A stretch of DNA of 64,000 bases from Enterobacteriaceae bacterium UBA5654 (lineage in GTDB: Bacteria > Pseudomonadota > Gammaproteobacteria > Enterobacterales > Enterobacteriaceae): positions 250,650 to 314,649 of the forward strand of contig DIJC01000026.1 of assembly GCA_002421005.1 (NCBI GenBank), written 5' to 3'. The translations under genes and the position numbers were made by a program. Shown here piece after piece: positions 8,508-17,600 of the stretch (positions are counted from its first letter, which is position 1; every line of letters begins with the position of its first letter). The notes beneath the pieces are model-generated. The model had not been told where the DNA came from, made no database searches, and worked only from the letters and a program-made list of their open reading frames with translations.

Positions 8508-10952
8508 TTATACCTTTTCAACCTGAACCAGGTTCGTGTGGGACGGGTTGCCTTTCGCCAACGGCGACGGGCGCTGCGTAGTGAGCACGTTAATGCTACC
8601 AGCCTGGTCGATGCGATTAGCATCCGGGTTGTACCAGGCCCCTTCTCCCAGCGCGACCACGCCAGGCATCATGCGGGGTGTCACTTTCGCTTCGATATGC
8701 ACCTCACCGCGATCGTTGAAAATACGCACACGGTCGCCGTTGGTGATGCCACGTTTCTGCGCGTCCATCGGGTTCATCCACATCTCCTGGCGACAGGACG
8801 CTTTCAGCACGTCGACGTTGCCGTAGGTGGAGTGAACGCGGGCTTTATAGTGGAAGCCTGTCAGTTGTAGCGGGTATCTGGCCGTGAGCGGATCGTTATA
8901 GTTTTCAAAACCTGGGGTGTAAATCGGTAATGGGTCGATAACGTCACCTTCCGGCAACTCCCAGCTGGAGGCGATTTTTGCCAGCGCTTCGGAGTAAATT
9001 TCGATTTTTCCTGACGGCGTTGTCAGCGGGTTTGCCTGCGGATCTTCGCGGAACGCTTTGTAGGCCACATGATGCCCTTCCGGGTCACGTTGCTTATATA
9101 TCCCCTGCTTGCGGAAGGTATCAAAATCAGGCAAATCAGGGATCGCCTGACGGGAGAGCTCATGCAGATGACGCATCCACCCTTCCTGCGTGCGGCCCTC
9201 GGTGAACGTCTTCTCAACGCCGAGGCGTTTTGCCAGTTCGGTCGTCATATCATAAATGGTTTTGCATCCGAAGCGCGGTTTGATGACCTGATCGGTAAAG
9301 ATGACATACGACATGTTGCCGCAGGAGGCGTCCAGCGCGAAGTCCATCTGCTCAGAGGCCGTGCAGTCCGGCAGCAGGATATCGGCGTATTTTGCCGACG
9401 AGGTCATGTGGCAATCGATCACCACAATCATCTCGCATTTTTTGTCATCCTGCAGGATGTCATGCGTGCGGTTGATGTCCGAGTGCTGATTGATAATGCA
9501 GTTACCGGCGTAGTTCCAGATCATCTTGATCGGCACATCCAGCTTATCTTTGCCGCGAACACCGTCGCGTAGCGCCGTCATTTCCGGGCCACGTTCAATC
9601 GCATCGGTCCACATGAACATGGAGATGCTGGTCTTAACCGGGTTTTCCAGCGTTGGCATACTTTCGAACGGCACTTCATAAGAACCCTCACGCGCGCCAG
9701 AGTTGCCGCCGTGGATCCCGACATTGCCGGTTAAAATGGAGAGCATCGAAATCGCGCGGGTGGTAGTTTCACCATTCGCGTGACGCTGCGGCCCCCAGCC
9801 CTGGCTAATGTAGGCAGGTTTCGCCGAACCAATTTCACGCGCCAGTTGCACGATTCGCTCAACAGGAATGCCGGTGATGGTGGAGGCCCATTGCGGGGTT
9901 TTCGCTATACCGTCACTACCCTGACCAAGAATGTACGCCTTGTAGTGACCATTGACCGACGCGCTGGCAGGCAGTGTTTTTTCGTCATAACCGACACAGT
10001 ATTTGTCGAGAAAGGGCTGATCGACGAGGTTTTCGGTGATCATCACCCACGCCAGCGCATTAACCAGCGCGGCATCAGTGCCGGGGCGAATCGGGATCCA
10101 TTCATCTTCGCGTCCGGCCCCGGTATCCGTATAGCGCGGATCGACGATGATCATCCGGGCGTTCGATTTTGCGCGCGCCTGTTCGAGGTAATAGGTCACC
10201 CCGCCGCCACTCATGCGCGTTTCCCCCGGGTTGTTGCCGAACAGAACCACCAGTTTGCTGTTTTCGATATCTGACGGGCTGTTGCCGTCGGCCCAGCCGC
10301 CGTAGGTATAGTTCAGCCCTGCGGCGATCTGCGCGGAAGAGTAGTCACCGTAGTGATTGAGATAGCCGCCGCAACAGTTCATCAGACGAGCGATTAGCGT
10401 TTTACCCGGCGGCCAGGAACGCGTCAGGGTGCCACCGAGCGTACCGGTACCGTAGTTCAGATAAATGGATTCGTTACCGTACTCTTTGATCAGTCGCTGC
10501 ATGTTTCCGGCGATGGTATCAAAGGCTTCTTCCCAGCTGATTTTCTCGAACTTACCTTCACCGCGTTTACCCACGCGTTTCATTGGGTAGCTGAGGCGAT
10601 CGGGATTGTAAACGCGACGGCGCATTGACCGACCACGCAGGCAGGCGCGAACCTGATGTAACCCTTCGTAGTTATCATCCCCGGTGTTGTCGGTTTCGAC
10701 ATATTTGATTTCGCCATCGACAACGTGCATACGCAGCGGGCAACGGCTGCCACAGTTAACGGTACAGGCGCTCCAGACCACTTTTTCAGGGGGACTCATC
10801 GGCGCGATAGCTTTCGCCGCCGATGCCATACGTGAAAAAGGCAGGGAGAACGCGCTGCTGGCGACAGCAAGGCCGCCAATCGCCGTGGTTTTCACTAACC
10901 CGCGACGGCTCACCTCGGCTGCCAGTAGAGCATCAGGCACTTTGATTTTCAT
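8508..10952 (-). CDS. dmsA: Anaerobic DMSO reductase catalytic subunit
   Basis: Molybdopterin-bis-MGD enzyme reducing dimethyl sulfoxide and related S/N-oxides for anaerobic respiration. The 814 residues equal the E. coli protein. A twin-arginine signal is visible at residues 15-20 (SRRGLVK) followed by a hydrophobic stretch. A Cys-rich N-terminal cluster (CTVNCGSRCP) and the oxidoreductase domains follow, with the MGD-binding domain at the C-terminus. First gene of dmsABC, 10 bases before dmsB. Expression is expected to be FNR-activated and nitrate-repressed, as known for dms operons. Confidence 0.97.
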   Translation of the reverse strand: MKIKVPDALLAAEVSRRGLVKTTAIGGLAVASSAFSLPFSRMASAAKAIAPMSPPEKVVWSACTVNCGSRCPLRMHVVDGEIKYVETDNTGDDNYEGLHQVRACLRGRSMRRRVYNPDRLSYPMKRVGKRGEGKFEKISWEEAFDTIAGNMQRLIKEYGNESIYLNYGTGTLGGTLTRSWPPGKTLIARLMNCCGGYLNHYGDYSSAQIAAGLNYTYGGWADGNSPSDIENSKLVVLFGNNPGETRMSGGGVTYYLEQARAKSNARMIIVDPRYTDTGAGREDEWIPIRPGTDAALVNALAWVMITENLVDQPFLDKYCVGYDEKTLPASASVNGHYKAYILGQGSDGIAKTPQWASTITGIPVERIVQLAREIGSAKPAYISQGWGPQRHANGETTTRAISMLSILTGNVGIHGGNSGAREGSYEVPFESMPTLENPVKTSISMFMWTDAIERGPEMTALRDGVRGKDKLDVPIKMIWNYAGNCIINQHSDINRTHDILQDDKKCEMIVVIDCHMTSSAKYADILLPDCTASEQMDFALDASCGNMSYVIFTDQVIKPRFGCKTIYDMTTELAKRLGVEKTFTEGRTQEGWMRHLHELSRQAIPDLPDFDTFRKQGIYKQRDPEGHHVAYKAFREDPQANPLTTPSGKIEIYSEALAKIASSWELPEGDVIDPLPIYTPGFENYNDPLTARYPLQLTGFHYKARVHSTYGNVDVLKASCRQEMWMNPMDAQKRGITNGDRVRIFNDRGEVHIEAKVTPRMMPGVVALGEGAWYNPDANRIDQAGSINVLTTQRPSPLAKGNPSHTNLVQVEKV

Positions 10953-11121
10953 AGAAACTCACTTTAGTTGCTCACAAAAAAATGAAGATGCGGCATATGC
11001 CGCTATATAGTTTTTTATATAATGAATTGATTCGTTATTAGATTTTTATGCTAATAATAAGTGCGTTAAGTATCACTACTTTGGGGGAATGATGTGTTGT
11101 CTGGCGTCAAAACGCAGGCAT
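10953..11121 (-). promoter_or_regulatory. dmsABC promoter/leader region with palindrome and weak FNR-like box
   Basis: The spacer between dmsA and the serS terminator is AT-rich. A perfect 14-bp palindrome GCGGCATATGCCGC lies at 10990-11003, in the likely 5' leader. On the minus strand, 11063-11076 reads GTGATACTTAACGC, which keeps the TGAT half of the FNR consensus TTGATnnnnATCAA but has a poor second half. FNR control of dms operons is established in E. coli; the site here is a guess. Confidence 0.35.
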
Positions 11122-11148
11122 AAAAAAAGCGCCATCAGGCGCTTTTTT
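11122..11148. terminator. Bidirectional terminator downstream of serS
   Basis: Seven A, then GCGCC (11129-11133), loop ATCA, GGCGC (11138-11142) and six T. The A and T tracts flank the stem on both sides, so it can work on either strand. It lies 20 bases past the serS stop on the minus strand. Confidence 0.9.
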
Positions 11149-11167
11149 GTTTTTGTTTTAAGGCAAA

Positions 11168-12460
11168 TCAACCGATGTACTGCAGGCCTTTCATATAAGG
11201 ACGCAGCACTTCAGGCACTTCGATACGGCCATCGGCCTGCTGATAGTTTTCCAGCACTGCAACCAGCGTACGACCTACTGCCAGACCAGAGCCGTTCAGG
11301 GTATGCACCAGACGGGTTTTCTTGTCTGACTTATTGCGGCAGCGAGCCTGCATACGACGCGCCTGGAAATCCCAGATGTTCGAGCAGGAGGAGATTTCAC
11401 GATAGGTATTCTGTGCAGGCACCCATACTTCCAGATCGTAGGTTTTGCAGGCACCGAAGCCCATATCACCGGTACAGAGCAGGATTTTGCGGTACGGCAG
11501 GCCCAGCAGCTGAAGCACTTTTTCCGCGTGACCGGTCATCTCTTCCAGCGCGTCCATAGAATCTTCCGGGCGGACAATCTGCACCATTTCGACTTTATCA
11601 AACTGGTGCATACGGATCAGACCGCGCGTATCGCGACCATAGGATCCGGCTTCAGAGCGGAAGCACGGCGTATGGGCGGTCATTTTGATCGGCAGATCGT
11701 CTTCGTCGATAATTTCGTCGCGCACCAGGTTGGTCAGCGGCACTTCTGCCGTCGGGATCAACGCGTAGTTGCTGCTGTCCGCTTCTTCTTCCAGCGGACG
11801 GGTATGGAACAGATCGCCGGCAAATTTCGGCAGTTGACCCGTACCGTACAGGGTGTCGTGGTTGACCAGATACGGCACATAGTTTTCGCTGTAGCCGTGC
11901 TGCTCGGTATGCAGATCCAGCATAAACTGGGCCAGCGCACGGTGCATCCGGGCAATCTGCCCTTTCATTACTACAAAACGGGAACCAGTGAGCTTAACGG
12001 CAGCGGCAAAATCCAGCCCGCCATGCATTTCACCCAGCGTAACGTGATCGCGCACTTCGAAATCGAACTGGCGCGGCGTGCCCCAGCGGCTGACTTCGAC
12101 GTTGTCGTTCTCATCTTTACCCTGCGGTACGCACTCATCAGGCACGTTAGGGATGCTCAGCGCGATGGTACGAATTTCCGCCTGCAAAACGTCGAGTTCC
12201 GCTTTGGCGGTATCCAGCTCTTCACCCAGTTTATTAACTTCCAGGCGTAATGGCTCGATGTCTTCCCCGCGCGCTTTCGCCTGGCCGATGGATTTCGATC
12301 GTGAGTTACGCTCAGCCTGCAAATTTTCAGTTTTAACCTGCAGAACTTTACGACGCTCTTCAAGAGCGCCCAGCTTATCTACGTCCAGCTTAAAGCCCCG
12401 GCGTGCCAGTTTTTCTGCGACTGCGTCTGGCTCGTTACGCAGCAGATTGGGATCGAGCAT
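11168..12460 (-). CDS. serS: Seryl-tRNA synthetase
   Basis: Class II aminoacyl-tRNA synthetase charging tRNA-Ser and tRNA-Sec. The 430 residues match E. coli SerS. The N-terminal ~100 residues are the long antiparallel coiled coil that contacts the tRNA long variable arm. Class II motif 2 (FRSEAGSYGRDTRG, near residue 267) and motif 3 (GSGLAVGRTL, near 382) are intact. It ends with a strong terminator and is 93 bases downstream of rarA in the conserved order. Essential housekeeping gene with no visible anomaly. Confidence 0.98.
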   Translation of the reverse strand: MLDPNLLRNEPDAVAEKLARRGFKLDVDKLGALEERRKVLQVKTENLQAERNSRSKSIGQAKARGEDIEPLRLEVNKLGEELDTAKAELDVLQAEIRTIALSIPNVPDECVPQGKDENDNVEVSRWGTPRQFDFEVRDHVTLGEMHGGLDFAAAVKLTGSRFVVMKGQIARMHRALAQFMLDLHTEQHGYSENYVPYLVNHDTLYGTGQLPKFAGDLFHTRPLEEEADSSNYALIPTAEVPLTNLVRDEIIDEDDLPIKMTAHTPCFRSEAGSYGRDTRGLIRMHQFDKVEMVQIVRPEDSMDALEEMTGHAEKVLQLLGLPYRKILLCTGDMGFGACKTYDLEVWVPAQNTYREISSCSNIWDFQARRMQARCRNKSDKKTRLVHTLNGSGLAVGRTLVAVLENYQQADGRIEVPEVLRPYMKGLQYIG

Positions 12461-12553
12461 GCTTATCCTGTGCTTATCGAATGAGTAAAAGGAGAATGTG
12501 GCCGCAGCCTGCGACCATAAAGATTCACCGATAACCTTACCGCAACGCCCGCA

Positions 12554-13897
12554 TTAGCGGTAGCGTTTTGTGGGGCTATTTTGATCCTGTTCAGCAAGCC
12601 AGGCGAGCTTTTCGCCAATCTTGCCCTCAAGCCCGCGATTTGTGGGGTGATAATAGCGCGTCTGCGCCATTTCCTGCGGAAAGTATTGTTCGCCAGCGGC
12701 GTAGGCATTGGGTTCATCGTGGGCGTAGCGGTACTGCTGACCGTAGCCCATTTCTTTCATTAGTTTGGTCGGAGCGTTGCGCAGATGGTCAGGAACGTCG
12801 TAATCCGGGCGCTCCCGGGCGTCGGCCATGGCGGCTTTAAAGGCGGTATAAACGGCATTGCTTTTCGGCGCGCAGGCGAGATAAACCAGCGCCTGGGCAA
12901 TTGCCCGTTCACCTTCCGCCGGACCCACGCGGGTGAAGCAATCCCAGGCGGAAATAGCTACCTGCATGGCTCGCGGATCGGCGTTACCGACATCTTCGGA
13001 AGCAATCGCCAGACAGCGACGCGCCACGTACAGCGGATCGCCTCCGGCGGTAATGATCCGCGCATACCAGTACAGGGCGCCGTCCGGGGAACTGCCGCGC
13101 ACAGATTTATGCAGCGCAGAGATAAGATCGTAAAAGCGATCGCCTTTGTTATCAAAGCGCGCGCTGCGCTCACCGGCGATTTCGGTCAGTAAGGCGGGCT
13201 GAAGCACGCGTTTTCCCGCATCGTCAGCCTCGGCCATATCCGCCATCATTTCCAGGGTATTTAACGCGCGTCTGGCGTCACCGTTGACCAGTTCAGCAAT
13301 GGCTTTACGGGTTTCCGCCGGCAGGATGATGTCCTTCCCGCCGTAACCGCGCGCGCTGTCGTTCATGGCCTGATCGAGCACCTGCTCAATATCATCCGTG
13401 GTCAGCGATTTAAGCAGATAAACCCTGGCCCGCGACAGGAGCGCCGAGTTAAGTTCAAACGACGGGTTTTCGGTGGTGGCGCCAATAAAAGTAATGGTGC
13501 CATCTTCAATATGCGGCAAAAAGGCATCCTGCTGGCTTTTATTGAAGCGATGCACTTCGTCGACAAACAGAATAGTCCGTCGCCCGGCATTACGATTTTG
13601 CCGCGCGCGCTCAATGGCCTCGCGGATCTCTTTGATCCCCGAAGTCACCGCCGAGATCCGCTCTACATCCGCACTGGCATAACGGGCAATCACCTCCGCG
13701 AGCGTGGTTTTCCCGGTGCCGGGTGGTCCCCATAAAATCATGGAGTGCAGATGGCCCGCCTCAATAGCGCGCGGCAGTGGTTTTCCCGCCGCCAGCAGGT
13801 GCTGTTGACCGATATACTGCGCTAAATTTTCTGGCCGCATACGCGCGGCCAGAGGCTGAAACTCGTTATCGGAAAAGTCGAGCGACAGGTTGCTCAC
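12554..13897 (-). CDS. rarA: Replication-associated recombination protein A (AAA ATPase)
   Basis: Clamp-loader-like AAA+ ATPase acting at stalled replication forks (MgsA/WRNIP1 family). The 447 residues equal the E. coli length. Walker A GPPGTGKT lies near residues 57-64, Walker B region FVDEVHRF near 110-117, followed by the lid and tetramerisation domain to the C-terminal KRYR. The start is a GTG at 13895-13897, 8 bases after the lolA stop, as expected for the lolA-rarA operon. Continues in the conserved order lolA-rarA-serS. Confidence 0.97.
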   Translation of the reverse strand: MSNLSLDFSDNEFQPLAARMRPENLAQYIGQQHLLAAGKPLPRAIEAGHLHSMILWGPPGTGKTTLAEVIARYASADVERISAVTSGIKEIREAIERARQNRNAGRRTILFVDEVHRFNKSQQDAFLPHIEDGTITFIGATTENPSFELNSALLSRARVYLLKSLTTDDIEQVLDQAMNDSARGYGGKDIILPAETRKAIAELVNGDARRALNTLEMMADMAEADDAGKRVLQPALLTEIAGERSARFDNKGDRFYDLISALHKSVRGSSPDGALYWYARIITAGGDPLYVARRCLAIASEDVGNADPRAMQVAISAWDCFTRVGPAEGERAIAQALVYLACAPKSNAVYTAFKAAMADARERPDYDVPDHLRNAPTKLMKEMGYGQQYRYAHDEPNAYAAGEQYFPQEMAQTRYYHPTNRGLEGKIGEKLAWLAEQDQNSPTKRYR

Positions 13898-13905
13898 TCA
13901 TGCCT

Positions 13906-14520
13906 CTACTTACTACGTTGATCGTCAACAGTGACGCCTTGCGGTGGCGTAAAGGTGAATTTAGCCGGGTCCACCGCGCCGTTTTGCTGCGATTTCAGCT
14001 GATAGCTGCTGCGCTGATCGTCCTGCTCCACCGCGCTGAACTGATGGATAGTGCCATCGCGTCCAACGTTAATGGTGAACTGTTTCAGGTTGCCGCTGCT
14101 GCCTTTTGGCGTCAGCACAAAGTCATCACCGCTTTGTTTGATATTGTACTGCTGCCAGTCGCTCGCCTGGTTACGGGCAATCAGCATAAACGGCGTATTG
14201 CCGGTGGCATCCTTCAGCAGATTGACGCTGACCTGTTCTACAAACGGGTTGTAGAACCACAGGTTTTTGCCGTCAGAGACCAGCGTACTTTCATCCGGCT
14301 GGGTCATATGCCAGTTGAAAAGATTGGGACGTTTAACCCACAAATCACCCTGACCTTCCTGCACCGCCGCGCCGCTGCCATCCGTTACTTTTTGAGTGAA
14401 ACTGGCGTGAAAGCTGCTGACTTTGTCCAGGCGGGTTTTCAGATCGCCTGCGGCGTCAGCCCAGACGCTGCTGACGACAAAGCCAGAAAGTAATGCACAG
14501 GTGATAGCGATTTTTTTCAT
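13906..14520 (-). CDS. lolA: Outer-membrane lipoprotein carrier protein
   Basis: Periplasmic chaperone that carries lipoproteins from the LolCDE release complex to LolB at the outer membrane. The 204-residue precursor starts with a signal peptide (MKKIAITCALLSGF) and a likely cleavage after residue 21, before DAAGDL. The remainder is collinear with LolA, including hydrophobic-cavity residues around KRPNLFNWH. Lies between ftsK and rarA as in E. coli. Essential; no anomaly seen. Confidence 0.97.
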   Translation of the reverse strand: MKKIAITCALLSGFVVSSVWADAAGDLKTRLDKVSSFHASFTQKVTDGSGAAVQEGQGDLWVKRPNLFNWHMTQPDESTLVSDGKNLWFYNPFVEQVSVNLLKDATGNTPFMLIARNQASDWQQYNIKQSGDDFVLTPKGSSGNLKQFTINVGRDGTIHQFSAVEQDDQRSSYQLKSQQNGAVDPAKFTFTPPQGVTVDDQRSK

Positions 14521-14641
14521 TGTTATTCCTCAAATACGTCTTCCCGATACGGGAGTCCTCTTTGTCACTCACTTTAGGCGTCATGCACGCATGGCGACAG
14601 AAGAAAATACTGAATGTTGGCTTACTTACCCATCTTTACCA

Positions 14642-17600
14642 TTATTCAAACGGGGGCGGAGCCAGCACTTCACGGTTGCCATTATGCCCCTGTTCGCTAA
14701 CGATGCCCTGCGCTTCCATCTGTTCGATGATACGCGCCGCGCGGTTATAGCCGATGCGGAACTGACGCTGCACGCCGGAAATGGACGCCTTGCGTTTTTC
14801 CGTCACAAAGTTCACCGCCTGATCGAATAATGGATCCAGCTCTTCCCCGCTATCCAGACCGCCACCGCCACCTTCACTTTCATTGTCAGAAGTAATGCTG
14901 TCGATATACTGCGGACGACCGCGCGCTTTCCAGTCCTGCACCACCGCGTGAACTTCTTCATCGCGCACAAATGCCCCGTGAACACGCACCGGGATGGTTG
15001 AGTTTGGCGCAGAATAGAGCATATCGCCCATTCCCAGCAGGGATTCTGCACCACTCTGGTCAAGGATAGTTCGCGAGTCAATTTTGCTCGATACGGTAAA
15101 AGCAATACGCGTCGGGATGTTCGCCTTGATCAGGCCGGTAATGACGTCGACCGACGGTCGCTGGGTAGCCAGCACCAGGTGGATACCAGCGGCACGCGCT
15201 TTCTGCGCCAGACGCGCGATCAGTTCTTCCACCTTCTTACCGACCGTCATCATCAGATCGGCAAATTCATCGACCAGCACGACGATATACGGCTCTTTTT
15301 TCAGTACCGGATGGGTGGCATCCATACTGTCACCCGGCTTCCAGTACGGGTCCGGGATCGGGCGGCCCATGCGTGCCGCTTCCGCGATTTTTTCGTTGTA
15401 ACCTGCGAGGTTACGCACGCCCAGCGCCGACATCAGCTTGTAACGGCGTTCCATCTCGTTCACGCTCCAGCGCAAAGCGTTGGCCGCGTCTTTCATATCC
15501 GTCACAACTTCAGTCAGCAGATGTGGAATGCCCTCATAGACCGAAAGTTCGAGCATTTTCGGGTCGATCATGATGAATTTCACATCTTCCGGCTGCGCTT
15601 TATAAAGCATACTGAGGATCATTGCGTTAACGCCGACCGACTTACCGGAACCCGTTGTACCCGCAACCAGCAGGTGAGGCATCTTCGACAAATCGGCGAC
15701 AACCGGATCGCCTGCAATATCTTTCCCCAGCACCACGGTCAGCGGCGAGGGATTTTCACGGAATTTCGGGCAATCCAGCACTTCACGCAGATAAACCGTC
15801 TGACGCTTTTTATTCGGCAGTTCCAGACCAACGTAAGGTTTGCCAGGGATCACTTCCACCACGCGCACGGCAGCGGTGGACAGTGAACGCGCCAGATCTC
15901 GCGACAGGTTGGAAATTCGCGCGGCTTTCACACCCGGAGCCAGATTCAGCTCAAAACGGGTGATTACCGGACCTGGCGAGTAGTTCACTACGTCCGCTTT
16001 GATACGGAAATCGGCCAGACGAGCTTCCACCAGCCGCGCCATCTGTTCCAGCGCAAAGGTGTCTACCGGCTCAACTTCAGTCGGCGGTCGGGTGAGAAGA
16101 TCCAGCGACGGCAGCGGCGTGGTGGGTTTTTGCAGCGGATGGCTGTCACCGTTACGCATCAGCAATGGATGGATCAGGCTTTCCTTCGGCTGCGGTGCCT
16201 GCGGCTGATAATTCTGCTGCGGCGCGGCGGGCTGCTGGACCTGCGGCTGATAACCATTCTGCGGCGTGACTGGCTGCTTCACCGGCGTCTGGAACTGATA
16301 ATCCTGTTGTGGCGCAGTGGGCTGTTGTACCTGCGGCTGCGGCTGATAGCCCTGCTGCGGTGCCGCTGGCTGTTGCACCTGCGGCTGCGGCTGATAACCC
16401 TGCTGCGGTGCCGCTGGCTGTTGCACCTGTGGCTGCGGGCGATAACCCTGCTGCGGCGCCGCTGGCTGTTGCACCTGTGGCTGCGGGCGATAATCCTGCT
16501 GCGGTGCCGCTGGCTGTTGCCCAGGGCGCGGCTCTTCAACAACGCCTGGTGTAAACAGCGGCTCGCTCGGCCCGTCATTTACCAGCGCTTTCGTCGGAGA
16601 AAAATCAAAATCGCTTAATGAGAATGGATTCGCCCCTGCTGGCTGCTCGCTGGCATAGCGCTGCTGCTGGGCGGCGGCGAACTGGCGGGCCAGCTCTGCT
16701 TCGGCTGCATCGTCTTCGTCATCCTGCGCGGGGGAATCAGCATAGTCTGCGCCATAGCGCTGCTGCTGCGCCTCAGCGAATTGACGCGCCAGCTGCTGCT
16801 GTTCGAATTCGTCTGATTCGTCTTCGTGATGCTGTTCTGCCTGGCGCGCCCGCTCTTCAGCCATACGCTGTGACGGAAGCTTGATACCGTAGGAGGCCAG
16901 TTCACGGCGCGTAGGAACACGAACGCGATTAGGACGCGGTAGCTGAGGACCAATCCCCTCTTTCACCTGGGTACGAACGCCCCCGGCAGCCAGATTAAAG
17001 ATCGGCGCGGCGGCGCTGGCGGCAGCGGTTGCTTTGTGAACGCTGGCGGCAACCGGTGCGACTGCCGGCGTCGGATCGACAGGCGGCGGCTCTACGGCTG
17101 GCGGCGGCGTAACCGGCTGCTGCACCGGTTCAGGCACGGGCTGATACCAGGCGGCAAGCTGCTCACGCTCGCGAGCGCGCTTCTCTTCAACTTCTTCAAA
17201 GTAATACAGGGGTGGACGCCCTGCCTTTACTTCTTCCTGCGCGATCGGCTGCGGCTCGGACGGTTCTTCGTTATACGGCTGCGTGGACTGAGGCGGCTCG
17301 CTGACCGACTGCCCGGCCCACGGCTGTTGCGCCGGAGTTTCATACGGCTGCGACTGCGCATAGGGATCGTAATGCGATTCTGGATATTGCGCTGCATCGT
17401 CAACCGGCTGGCTCCAGGCATCGTGAGCGGCTGGCGGTTGCGGCTGTTGCCAGGCATCATGTGCAATGTGAGGCTGCGGTTGCTCCCAGGCTTCCTGTGC
17501 AGCGTGAGGCTGCGGTTGCTCCCAGACTTCCTGCGCAGAGTGAGGCTGCGGCTGTTCCCAGGCTTCCTGTGCAGTGCGAGGCTGCGGCTGTTGCCAGACT

